From contig CM060977.1 in NCBI GenBank assembly GCA_030765065.1, forward strand, positions 128,592,295-128,656,294: a DNA stretch of 64,000 nucleotides. The letters are read 5' to 3'. The stretch comes from Deroplatys truncata (lineage: Eukaryota > Arthropoda > Insecta > Mantodea > Mantidae). The position numbers and the translations under genes are program-made. This document shows, piece by piece, positions 32,590 through 43,735 of the stretch. The notes below the pieces were generated by a model that was not told where the DNA came from, did not search any database, and worked only from the letters and a program-made list of their open reading frames with translations. Every line of letters starts with the position of its first letter. The stretch's first letter is position 1.

Positions 32590-33590
32590 CAAAGACTGCA
32601 GTGAAACGTGTACATTTTATTTCATGCAACCAACACAACCAACTGATAGTACATATACAATAGGTTCTTTTCAACACAGATCCCATTTCGGTTTAGGCAC
32701 TTGTCTCTTCGTGGGATGAGTTTCAACATTCCCTCCTGTTCTTGCGCGTTCAGCCACGCTGTCGCGAAGTGTTTCACCTCCCCATTTGAAGCAAATCGTT
32801 GGCCTTCTAGATGCTCCTGTGATCCTTCAAGTGACGAAAACGGAGAAAGTCGCTAGGAGTGAGGTCCGGGCTATAGAGAGGGTGGGCTGTATGAGATCAC
32901 GCGTTGTCGTGAAGGCAGATGACGCCCTCGGTAAGACGTTCTGGCCGTGTCCTCCTGATTGTTTCGCAAAATTGTGTCAATGTCTCGCAGCGTCGGTCAG
33001 CGGTCACCGTGTGCCTTTTTTCCAAACGTTCCACGAGTATGACACGCGCGTTGTCCCAAAACACTGTGGCCATCACCTTCCCGAAAGGTGGCGTGACCTT
33101 AAACTTCTTTGTCCACTCCATTAACGACCGCTTGTTGCTGGGGCTGTAGCAGAAGATCCATGTTTCGTCATGAGTTACATTATGGTGAAGAAAACTGTTC
33201 CCTTCCATGGAGAACGGTTGCAAAATTTGCAGACTTTTCCCCATGCCCTTCTCGTGTTGGTTGAACATATTTTGTGGAACCCATCGGACACAACTTTCCG
33301 AATATCGTGAACAAAATGACGGGCGCTTCGGAACGACATTCCCAATTCTACCGTAACGTGATTCTCTTGCTGTCCTTAATCAGTCCCTCCACACGAGCTG
33401 CGTTCAGATCTGTTGCTGCCGTGCTGTGTCGGCCTCTGCAATCCTCGACGGTTACGTTTTCTCTACCGGTCTCAAACTTTTGACACCACTCTGCGATATG
33501 CTGACGAGACATTGCGGTCTCTCGGAACCTCTACCAGCTGCCGCTGAATTTCAGCCGCAGTTACATGTTTCGCGCTAAGAAATCAAATAA
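32590..33590 (-). pseudogene. Mariner-family transposase relic
   Basis: On the minus strand SRQHIAEWCQKFETGRENVT (about 33500) is the N-terminal helix-turn-helix part. An open stretch of 123 codons (33268-32897) carries HDETWIFCYSPSNKRSLMEW (first catalytic Asp), KVMATVFWDNARVILVE and VICLHDNA (second Asp). After a stop, LYSPDLTPSDFLRF gives the third Asp, and RRDKCLNRNGICVEK marks the C terminus near 32665. All three catalytic Asp residues remain, but stops and frameshifts in the N-terminal third and after the second Asp make it non-functional. Terminal repeats were not found. Confidence 0.85.
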
Positions 33591-33804
33591 CGGAGTGGAT
33601 TTAATCGTGAGACCAGTGTTTACCTACAACTAGCGCTGTAGGGAGCGGGTGCCTGAAACTTCGCTTCGAGCTCTCGTCGAGATGGGACGAAGAGGACTAA
33701 TCTCTCTCTCCGCCAACAGGGCTAAACGCCGGACTCAGCTACCGCCTCGTGGACGATCATTGGAGACCGCCGAACTCTCGGGACACTTCGATGCCTAAGA
33801 GTAC

Positions 33805-35097
33805 ATGTGGCGCTCGCAACTCAACGCATGGCTGCGGTCTCGCGGCCTGCCCACTACTTCGTCACCCGCCGCCAGCTACTCAACTGCAGCACCTCGACGG
33901 ATCTACGCCGACTTCGCAGCTCGAACTAGAGCTCTCGCTCCATATACCCGCACCGCGATTCTTTCAGCGCCCTATCGACGCAGCAGACTGTCTCACCCGA
34001 CAACGCAGATGCCTCTCCGGGACCACTCCTACCAAGAAGGCCGCTTCAGCGCCGTTGCGGTCGGGGTTCAGAGAAACCTAGCAACGCAGATTCTCCTGGA
34101 ACAGCTCCAGCAACGCTGGCCTTCAATGGTGAAGGCGACCAGAATTGTTTCAAGGAACGGACCGGCACCATTGGTGCGCCTTGCTTTCCTCAACAAGGCG
34201 CATTACGACGCTACTCTTCAGACGGATGTGGAGCTCCTCGGCACCACGATCCGCTTTGAAGCCAGTCGCACACAACGGACTCCACGGTGCCGTTGATGCT
34301 GCCAGTATGGGCACTCGGAGGAACAATGCAGCAACTCACTACGCTGCCACTACTGTGGCTCACCGGCCTTGACGCCCGCCTGCAAGCAGCATGATCTTTC
34401 TCGCCGTAGAAGGTTCTGCGCCACCTGCTGCAGGACGGATCACTTCACGGGTCAAGCTTGCTGCCCGCTTTACCCAAGACGAACAGTTTCACAACTGACG
34501 CAACAAGACGCACCATCTCAATCACCCCGCTCTCACCGGGACCGAAACAACGAAGACGTCACCAACACATACACACACACACCCACAGCTTCCACGCTGG
34601 CAGCAATAGAGGCCTCAATCACCGAGCTTCTAGCGGCCTCAGCAACCATACAGGCAGAGATCGCCAAACTTAACCAAAAAATGGAAACGCTTCGGCAAGC
34701 CGCCAACCGGCGGTTTGCAGGCATTGAAGCAAAGCAGTGCACATCAAACCGGAACTACGCCAGCGCCACTGGTAGCCTCAACAGACTCAAGGCGTCAATT
34801 GACGAATTATCCCACTACGACGACCCAGACCTGCTGCAGTCAATACAGCGAAAGTTGTACCGAATCGAAAACTACTTAGAAGAAGAACACGATACTGACA
34901 CAACCGAAGACCGGGCCGAGCGGTTGACGGCCATTGAGGCCTCAATTGCCGGTATCCGCGAAGAACAACTACGGACCAATGCAGACATCGCCACCAGCCT
35001 ACGCCAGCTACAGGACAGCCACCACAAGCTGGAAGAAGGATACCAACTGATACGAAACTTCATGGAGCAACACGTCCTACACCAACCCGCTCAATAG
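33805..35097 (+). pseudogene. Non-LTR retrotransposon ORF1 (gag-like), one in-frame stop
   Basis: A single reading frame of 431 codons has one stop (TGA at 34294). Residues about 100-160 (QQRWPSMVKATRIV, PLVRLAFLNKAHYDATLQTD, VELLGTTIRFEA) resemble the domain that precedes zinc knuckles in jockey-type ORF1 proteins. Then come CCHC-like knuckles: C-x2-C-QYG-H-SEEQ-C, where the stop lies within the first x2, CHYCGSPALTPAC, and CATCCRTDHFTGQAC. The C-terminal half is a coiled coil (ASITELLAASATIQAEIAKL, then further heptads to about residue 420). Such proteins bind their own RNA. The frame is GC-rich, unlike its surroundings. No endonuclease or reverse transcriptase frame follows. The frame is bounded upstream by TAA at 33796. 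Confidence 0.8.
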
Positions 35098-36005
35098 AAC
35101 AGACGCCGCAATAGATAGACGCCACATCTCCACCGACACAGCACAACATCCAACTGCCCGGAGGTAACAGGCCCGGGCACGGAACCAAATCACACACTTA
35201 CGACACCACTGTTCCTAGGTTACTGTTCAGGGCCTCGGCCATGACTCTTACCTATTCCCCACTGAAGAGTTTGTCCAACTTTGGAGTTCTCCGTCTTCAA
35301 GGAATCACCCACGAACCGCAGGTTTGCTACGGCGGTACCAGCCAACACGACACCAATTATGCCCCAAATATACAGTGACACCACAGTACAGCAACCTTTC
35401 TATACCTCTTCCTTTTTCCTCTCAAATACCCCTTTATATCTTGTTTTTTCCTAAATCCTCTATTCCTGTTCCCCCTCCCAAAAAAATTGTCAACCGCATG
35501 TATTAGAATTATCGCACACTACTAGTTTCTCTATAAAGCACAAAACTTCAGGTATATCGACCTTGTAACCTTAGTTTCTGATCATTCCTCGTATAATTCC
35601 ATGGTCGTTTACTCCCAGAAATACACATACACATTTACAAACTCAATTTATTTTATTTTCTATACTAGACGCAGGAATTACAAATACTTCTGAGTCACGT
35701 AGAACATGACAAAATATTAAGTGCTTTCTTTGTTCTGTTCTCAATCCTCTCACGCATATGGACACATACCCGAACATCCACACCTTCTCCGTACCACACT
35801 GAATCTTTCAATTAGGGCACTGATAATGTATATTTAAAGTAACACTGTTACGTGAAAGTATGTTGCATTTTTTGGACTTCAGGAGCAGTAAAGTAATAGT
35901 ATATTGCGATACAGGTTCCGTAAGTACATTACTGGAGAGCAAAGAATATTTTGAAAATATGAGACAAAATTCTTCACCGGACATAACGAATGTATATTAC
36001 ACACT
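35098..36005. other. 3' flank of ORF1 and unassigned DNA
   Basis: 35098-35490 keeps the GC-rich composition and turns pyrimidine-rich (TATACCTCTTCCTTTTTCCT, then CCCCCTCCCAAAAAAATTG), plausibly the 3' untranslated end of the retrotransposon. From about 35500 the DNA is AT-rich and unassigned. Confidence 0.45.
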
Positions 36006-36009
36006 AGTT

Positions 36010-36425
36010 TTTCGACGATAGTGAGTAACAGAAATAATAATTACACGAGAGTAAAATTAATAACTTAGTAATAGCTCTTGCACATGCTGGCTCCAGCAGC
36101 AAGGTCACCAACATCAACAATGGTGGGGAACTGTGATCGATTATCCCGCCTATTGTTGGCTTTAATAAAACCATAACTTGTATCACATATTTAAGTACCG
36201 TATGGATTAAATCGTAACTAAATATTAACAAACGAAAAGGAAGTAAAGACCCAGATAAGGTTTAAGTGGTAGAGTTCAACTATCAAATATGATTTTATTG
36301 CATGTCTGCAGTAATAAATGCATAAAAAGCTGGTTGACTTAATGTAGTTCATGCACATACGTACAGTAAAATAGCCAAAACACGCAGGTATGTTAGATTA
36401 TAAGCAGTGAACGCAGGACAAAAAA
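36010..36425 (+). repeat. C repeat, uninterrupted copy
   Basis: Corresponds to 13590-13828 joined to 14664-14900, and so represents the state without the A-repeat insertion. The join is around TTAACAAACGAAAAGGAAGT at 36225. Confidence 0.75.
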
Positions 36426-36449
36426 CAGGTAGTGGGTCAAAATATTTTA

Positions 36450-37330
36450 TGAACATTCACATGACATTCTCTACCCGCTATAATTTATTTGTGTGTATAT
36501 AAACTATTTTACAAAAGCTTGTTTTGCCATCTACTACATTTTAATCCAAATAAATCTTTGCAGAAATAGCTACATTACACATTTCGTTATAGTTTCAAAC
36601 AGAAATGCGACAGTCAAATATTTAAGAACTGGACGCTATATACTGGTCTTAAAATTCCATACTGTTCCCATGCAATAGCGAGAAACAATTGAATGTTGAT
36701 AGAACTTTAAGAGTGATCAAGAAATGAACAATTCGAACCTTTAATAACGTATACCTCGGTAATGGAATACGCCACAAAAAATTATTTGAAGTGAATTGTG
36801 TGTTTTAAAGAGATCTACATTTTTTGTGTAGTACGTTTTCGTCTTTCGCTTAACGTTTAGCAGCTGTACAGCATTATACAAAATTTCTTCGAGTTCAAGT
36901 GGACTTAACAGGTTATTCCCCAAAAAATTCAAGTTATACATTTTATTTATCGCGTAAATATCTAATCTACGGTATTCTAAACAAAATCATTATAGCCATT
37001 TTTTAGAAAATAAAAAATTTCAAAAAAAATTCCATGTAATGCGTAGTTTGTGGTGGGGAGACGATCTTAAAAATCTTCTGTAGCATCTCTTGGAAGAGAG
37101 TAAACCTAAATACCAGGTTTGGTATTCATCTGAAGTTTCGTTTTTGAGTAATGGTGTTCACAGACGGACACATAGACAGACAGACAGACACACACACACA
37201 CATACACACACAGAGGCGGAACCTTTTCTAAAATGTTTATTTTGTATTCAGGGTGCCTCAAAACATGTATTTACGGTAAAATCTCAGAATAGAATTCTTT
37301 GATGGAATACAATACTTCCCTTACCTACTT
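36450..37330 (+). repeat. B repeat, copy 4
   Basis: Contains ACATTCACATGACATTCTCT, AAATCTTTGCAGAAATAGCT, AACTGGACGCTATATACTGG and AATACCAGGTTTGGTATTCA, then a modest CA/GACA tract at 37170-37212 and GTGCCTCAAAACATGTATTT. Confidence 0.85.
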
Positions 37331-37486
37331 CCCAAGCGTAAGTACATTTGGAAGCTCCAAATACACTTTGTACGCAAAGTATTATACAGTAAACAATAAC
37401 AAGCTATGAACATTTTCGAAACGGTTTTCGAATAAAGAAATACGCATATAAAAATAACCGATATAAAATAATACCTGCCAATACTT

Positions 37487-38335
37487 TTTATCTTCTCTAC
37501 TACATATAGTGAGTAGGGGAATTGTTGGATTCCACAAAAAAATTATATACCGAGATTTGAAGGAAATACATGTTTTGAGGTGCCCTGAATCCAAATAAAG
37601 CATTTTAGAAACATGTACGTGTGTCCATCTTTCTATCTATGTGTCTGTCTATGAACAGCATAACTCAAAAACGAAAAGTCGGATAAACACCAAACTTGAT
37701 ATTAAGTCTAGATCCTCTAAGGATACGACAGAAGATTTTCAAGAAAATCCCCCCCTCCAAACTTTCCTTTATGTGGAACATTTTTAAAAAGGTTTTGATT
37801 TTCTTAAAAATGGATCTAACGATTTTGATTAAAATATAACATGTTTAAGATACTTTTATGGCAAATGAAATATATGTCTTGAATTTTCTGGGAATGTCCC
37901 CAAAAGTGTTCTTTATTCTGAATGACTTTCACATAATTGATAAACCGACAAAAGTTTACTACACAAAGAAGTACATCTCGTTAAAACTCACAATTTATTA
38001 AATACACATTTTGTTTGTGGAGTGAACCATTTCCGAGATATTCCTTGTGTGTTTGAATTTTCCAATATTTATACTTTTTTTCTAGCGGGAATTCACTATT
38101 CGTTTGTTTATGTCCTGGACATGCAAAGAGAATGGAATGCTCCACATAGGAACAGGTCTTAAAACATTTGACTATCACGTAAACCGTAACATAAGCCCTT
38201 TGCACCTACAGGAAAATTAGCACTAAGACAGTTTCTGAAGTGTCTATCTCGATTAACATGAAGTAGATGGAGAATAAGCGTTTGTAAAAATAGTTTGTAC
38301 CAGAATAGAGAAATCCATGTGAGTGGAACACTTCA
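37487..38335 (-). repeat. A repeat, copy 8
   Basis: Full-length minus copy: CTTCTCTACTACATATAGTG, CATGTTTTGAGGTGCCCTGA, TAACTCAAAAACGAAAAGTC, GGACATGCAAAGAGAATGGA, GTTTGTACCAGAATAGAGAA. The CA position is reduced to short GTGTGTCC and TATGTGTCTGTC remnants. Confidence 0.85.
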
Positions 38336-39734
38336 GATGTTTTCCATAACGGCTAATCCCAACGTTATTTCACCACGAAACCTCTTGTAAAAGAAAAGGG
38401 GGAAAAACTAGAATAAAGAATGCTCACTTTGGTGAGAGTGCAGCAACGCAGGAAACGTTGCAGTAAAGGTTGCGCCGTAGAGTAAAACACTAACAGCGTT
38501 ACCCGTCCAATAACAATACCCGAGCATGAAAGCCTTGCATTGTTTGAAACAATCCTTTTAGCAGATAAAAGCAGACACTTAGAAAGCAGGTAGGTGGAGA
38601 GAGGCAGTGTGGCTGCGACTTCCTCTAGGATAAAATAATCGCAGTTGACACTATGCTAGGACCTTCGCATCTTTTACCTTTGCCTATGATGCAACACATC
38701 ATTTATGCTCTAAAATAAATGTAACACTGTAAAATACTCCAAATAACATTTAATTACTACTTAGTAATGTAATAACCGTTGATGTAACTAAAAGATTTGG
38801 TTCACTATGATTTATTCATCTCAACGACATTTAATATTTGTATCTTATGACAATGCCGGTTGGAGTGTAGAGGAAAAATCCCTATATTGAACCACTTAAG
38901 CCTAAATAGTAAATAATAATTGTAATTTCAAATCAAAATTTTCAGAAACACAAGCGTTAAAGTGACAACTCCTTGCGCTATAAACATCCTCAACACAATT
39001 TAAAATTAATACAATTATGTATTAAACAACATTCAAAAAGTGAGATGGTGTAAAACGGTTCAAATTAGGAACGTGGTCCTTAAATTGAACCACACGTGTC
39101 TTAAAATGAACCACATACGTTTAAGTTTACAAGTATTTTTATTAATACAAAATACACATTTTTATTGTACGTTCAAAACAAATATGCTATCAACAAGAAA
39201 ACTAGTGTCCAAAATTGTGATAATTTCCTTGAAGATTTTGAATTTTTATATAATGACAATCACTTGGTTTTTGGAATAGGTATTATTTGCAAATATAGAG
39301 TTTTTACTAATTTTACTCTCATGCAAAAGAGTCCAATTATACACAGTGTTCACATTAAAACACATTATCCTTGGCACTAATTTTTGCACACTTTTGGTGA
39401 AGCCATATCCTACAACTCATACACTGGATCATGTCCACATTTTTAGACAACTCACAATTCACATATTCATGTCATCTACTGTTTTAACATGATTTTTTTT
39501 TAACTTAGCATATTATGTGGATATTTATTTACACGTTATACTATTCGCAGTTGAGCAATCCTAGAACTTCAATAGGTTTCCTAAATTGGACCAGTTCCAT
39601 ATAGGGTTCAAACAGTGCTTCAATTTACGAGCCACGCCATTTTGGAAGCTTTAGCCTCTATGTGACAAGGAGAGAGTTGCTTGAAAAAACGTATGCATGA
39701 ATATTGTTGCTAAATAAACACTTCATAACATGTA
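38336..39734. other. Unassigned AT-rich DNA with a hairpin
   Basis: No family recognised. A notable inverted repeat at 39057-39091 pairs GGTTCAAATTAGGA with TCCTTAAATTGAACC around a short loop. Related words (TTGAACCAC, AATTGGACC) recur at 38890, 39105, 39590 and 40010. Confidence 0.4.
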
Positions 39735-39760
39735 ATATATATATATATATATATATATAG
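39735..39760. repeat. (TA)n microsatellite
   Basis: About 12 TA units followed by GATCATCTC. Confidence 0.95.
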
Positions 39761-39802
39761 ATCATCTCAAACTTATCTAATTGGTCGTATAAGCTTAGCC
39801 AA

Positions 39803-40117
39803 ATGAGTCAAATATTACTTCTGAAGCACCAAAAACGCACAACACTTCATACAACTGAAACCACAGCTCAGAATGCAAAGTTAACAACTCCAAGCATTCA
39901 TAGCTGTACACGCTACGCTTCTGCTAGGATTATGGTGCCTCTGTCAAAGAATTTGGAAAATATCAAAATATTCAATTTAAGAGGCATTATTCAAATTAGG
40001 GACCATTCCACTATACCATTGTGGAGCGATTCTGTTGTTTTCAGCAGTGCACTCCATCTAATAAATGGATTCGGAAAACTGACCAGCTTACCATTAGTGA
40101 ATGGAAAACAGCATTAA
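39803..40117 (+). other. Unrecognised open frame, 104 codons
   Basis: An open frame starting MSQILLLKHQKRTTLHTTE and ending just before an A repeat. It has no family resemblance I can name, no signal peptide and no membrane segment. Its chance occurrence is quite possible, and the insertion of the A repeat right after its stop says nothing about function. Confidence 0.2.
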
Positions 40118-40126
40118 AAATCTGAT

Positions 40127-40967
40127 GTGTTACACTCACATGAATTTCTCTACTCTTGTAAAACTATTTTTACTAACGCTTATTCTCCATATGCTTCATG
40201 TTAATCGAGATGTTAATCTTATTGCTAATTTTCTTGTAGATGCAAGGGGAATTGCTAGGCTTTAAGCGATAGTCAAATATTTTAAGAGATGGTTCCTATG
40301 TGAAGTATTCCATTCTCTTTGCATTACCAAAAGAAAAAAAAATGAATAACGAATTTGAGAAAAAGTACAACTATTGGAAAATTTAAGGGAATACCAAGCA
40401 ATATCTCTAAAATGGTTCACCCAACAGAAAAAATGTATATGACATTAATTGTGTATTTTAACGCAATCTACATTTTTTGTGTAGTAAAATTTTGTCTATC
40501 TTTTATGGCTTACCAGTTATGCAAAAGTCGTTCACAATGAATACTTTTGGAGATATTCCCAGAAAATTCGAGATATACGTTTCATTTGTCATGAAAATAT
40601 CTTAAACACATGATATTTTAATCAAAATCGTTAGAGCCGTTTTTGAATAAAACTAAAATTTTTGAAAAATGTTCCATGTAAAGGGTAATCTGGGGTGGGG
40701 GTGTTTTCTTGAAAACCTTCGTGTCGCATCTCTGGAAGATACTGAACCTAAATACCAAGTTTGGTGTTTATCCAACTCTTCATTTCTGAGTTATGCTGTT
40801 CACAGTCACACATACAGACACACACAGACACACAAGGACATGTTTCCAAAAATGCTTTTTCTGGATTCAGGGGATCTCAAAACGTATATTTCCGGCAAAA
40901 TCTCGGTATCGAATTTTTGGGTGGAATACAATACTTCTACTTACTATACGTGGTAGAGAAAATAAAA
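40127..40967 (+). repeat. A repeat, copy 9
   Basis: Full-length, from CTGATGTGTTACACTCACAT to GTGGTAGAGAAAA. TAAAAAT is present at both borders (before 40127 and at 40968-40974), a 7-bp target duplication. A 95-codon open frame, 40669-40956, matches the frame seen in copy 6. Confidence 0.9.
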
Positions 40968-40992
40968 ATGACTGCCAAGGTTTGTCCGCTGC

Positions 40993-41532
40993 GTGCTATA
41001 CCAGAAAGGTCCAGACGATAACCGCTGTCACCACTGCGATAGCGAGATGGAAACCCTTGGTCACGTTTTGGGCGCTTGTCCTTTCGGAGCGACGACACTG
41101 CGGAATTGTCGGCATCATAAAATAAGATCCACTATTGCTGAAGCCTTAAAACTAAATGGTCTGGTATTTCAGGAAGTGCATGGACTCTCTCAAGACGAGC
41201 CGGACTGGCATACTAGCCCCCCAACATCATCCGGATATATCATCGATGCAACAGTGAGAATGGAGCAGAATGAACAACCACCAGCTGAAGTACACACTGA
41301 AAAATTTCTAATCTACGAGCCTACCATCCCCTACCACCTTGAGAAGTACAATTTATCATCCATTGAAGTTATTGGACTGATGGTTGGTGCAAGAGGAACC
41401 ATACCTAGGCACTTTGCTGAGTTTTGCAAAAAGTTCATGCCTCAAGGCCAATGTCATGTACAACATTGCAATTTTTGCTCTTATAGTTTCAATCAAAATT
41501 CTCCAAAATTTCATTCTGTAGCGTATGACTAA
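40993..41532 (+). pseudogene. R2-like retrotransposon C-terminal region (zinc knuckle and restriction-like endonuclease)
   Basis: A 179-codon open frame corresponds to the last part of a restriction-like-endonuclease type non-LTR retrotransposon. Residues 12-29 form the CCHC knuckle, CHHCDSEMETLGHVLGAC. RNCRHHKIRSTIAEALKL follows, then the endonuclease core with YIIDATVRME and, in HTEKFLIYEPTIPYH, the Lys after the Asp motif. The C-terminal block is SSIEVIGLMVGARGTIPRHF. The usual PD dipeptide before IDATVR appears displaced by a short deletion (DEPDWHTSP). The endonuclease nicks the target DNA for reverse transcription. The reverse transcriptase is absent: the frame starts abruptly 20 bp after an A repeat, so the copy is 5'-truncated. 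R2 itself sits in 28S rDNA; no rDNA is seen here. Confidence 0.85.
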
Positions 41533-42185
41533 CAGCAGAACAGCCGCACTTTTGGTAATTTCCCCTCTATAATAGAATGTTCCGCTGTTTTGTTTTACTC
41601 ATACTTGGAATTTGTTTCAGTGATAATAGTGTTTTGTCTTCTTGTGCTATTCTTGTTTTTATATAATAATTGCGTAAAAGTATTAAGCTTTGTGTGTTTG
41701 GCAGCCCCTAGTTTTGGGAAAGCGAAAGTTTCCTTTATGAATAAAATTAACTTCAACCTTAATATTGATACACGGTAGCTGTAGTTCTCAGTTCAGATAA
41801 GTTTTATTAATGAATAAAAGAATCCTTTTTTTAACTACCACATTAAAGTGCTTTCCATTTAGAGTAATACGTTTATGGAGCGTTTAACTTTCCCCATAAC
41901 GAATGTGACTGCTGATACGGCAGCATTTTCATCCTGAATTCTTTTCTTTTATTTTCCATAACATGTAAACCTATGAAAATTAAGCTTCAGATATGTCTAC
42001 ACACAAGAAAATATATCTGTGAAGTTGTTTTAAAATGTTTATTACACTCATAAATTTTACTTTCATGTTACACAATTGATACTTTTAATACTGGAAATTG
42101 CAAAATGCTCCTTGGACAACAGTTTATAACTTATTAGCTTGAAATGTACAGCAGAGCTTCAGGAATTACAGATTTAAAAATTTAA
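41533..42185. other. Possible 3' untranslated end of the R2-like element, then AT-rich DNA
   Basis: No coding sequence. The element end could not be fixed because there is no obvious tail or duplicated target. Confidence 0.35.
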
Positions 42186-42189
42186 AGTG

Positions 42190-43735
42190 GTACATTCACA
42201 TGACTTTCTCTACCCCTATGTTTATTAGTGAGTATACAAACTATTCATACTAAAGCTTATTTTTCTGTCTACTACATTTTAATCCACTTTCCACAGTATC
42301 TAACATCCATGAAACGCCAACCACTATAATGGATAATTAACAGCTATAAAAGCAGCGTAACAGATCATTTTATATAGACCATACATAAAACAAAAAACAA
42401 TCATCTTACCAGACTCAAAATGAGCCATAGATGGAATAGTAAATTACAATAATAAAACATCAAGAAATATTAAAGATACAAAAAGACTAATTAAAGCAGA
42501 TGAAACTAGAAAGCATGTCAGTCTACAATGGATCCCAGCCCATGTCGGACTTTTGGGCAATGAATATGGGCTCAATTAGCAAAGAAAGGTGCAATACAAC
42601 AAAACCTGTAGGACAAATATAAATAAAAAAACAAATAATTAAATAACATAAAACAACATTTCAAAAGACAGCAGAGACTTGACGGAGAAGATAAATTAAA
42701 AGATAGAGATTATAAGATTATTAAAAATAGAGTTTATATACAAAAAACGCCAAAGAAAACTGCAGTGGCCTTATTTAGGATGGCATCTGGTCACGATTAC
42801 CTCGCAGAACACCTCTACAAGATACGATGCGTCCCTACACCCAAAGTGAAGAAGATATCATCCTGAACAAACAGCATCTTGCCAAATTCAAAGGCCTTAA
42901 AAGTTACTTTATATTGGAAAACCAGAGGGAAAACGATACAGATCAATTAAACCCCATTGCCTTTGGTGAACAACATTTTGATCCAAATGAACATTTTCAA
43001 AAGTAGCTCATTACACATTTCGTTATAGATACAATGAGAATAGCGGCACTCAAACTGTTTAAAAACTGGACGCTATATGCTGGCCTTAGAATTCCATACT
43101 GTTTCCAAGCAATAGTGAGAATAAACTGAAAATCTACAAGACTAAAAGAGTAAATATTAACAATTCGAAACTTTAATAACAAGTATCTCAAAAACGACAA
43201 ATGCCACTGAAAAACTCATTTTACGTAACTTGTGTTTTAAAGAGATCTGCATTTTTGTATGGTACCTTTTCGTCTATCGTTGACGTTTGCCAATTACACA
43301 AAATTATTCAAAATTACTTCCAAATAAAGGGGACTTTATGGGCTATACCCTGAAAGTTCAAAATGCAAATTTTATTTATTATGTAAATATCTTTAATATA
43401 CGATATTTTAATCAAAACCGTTGGAGCCATTTTCAAAAAATGTTCCACGTGAAGGATAGTTGGGGGTGCGCGATTTTCTTGGAAATCCTCCTTGGAAGGT
43501 ATTGAACCTAAATACCAAGTATGGCGTTTATCCAAATTTTAATTTTTGAGTTATGTTGTTCACAGACAACACACACAGACACGCGCACGCATCTTTTTCT
43601 AAAAATGCTTTTGTTTGGATTCATGGGGTCTTAAAACATGTATTCCCAGCAAAATATCGATGTCGAATTTTTGGGTCGGAATGCAATGCCTTCTCTGCCC
43701 ACTATATACATGGCAAAGGAAGTAAAAACCGTTAT
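42190..43735 (+). repeat. B repeat, copy 5, split by a LINE
   Basis: Left part 42190-42286 (TACATTCACATGACTTTCTC up to ACATTTTAATCCA) and right part 42986-43735 (TAGCTCATTACACATTTCGT, AACTGGACGCTATATGCTGG, CTAAATACCAAGTATGGCGT, AAAGGAAGTAAAAA) add up to about 0.85 kb. Confidence 0.85.
42287..42972 (+). pseudogene. LINE fragment with RNase H-like C-terminal region
   Basis: Readable in broken frames: KDTKRLIKADETRKHVSLQW and IPAHVGLLGNEYG (42520), the His-containing motif near the end of retroelement RNase H domains (QWIPAHVGI.GNE). Then come KTAVALFRMASGHDYLAEHL and YKIRCVPTPK (42755-42845), as in LINE proteins with RNase H followed by a cysteine/histidine tail. It is bounded by ACATTTTAATCCA (42274-42286) and ACATTTTGATCCA (42973-42985), a 13-bp target duplication with one mismatch. 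The copy is 5'-truncated and inactive. Confidence 0.8.
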
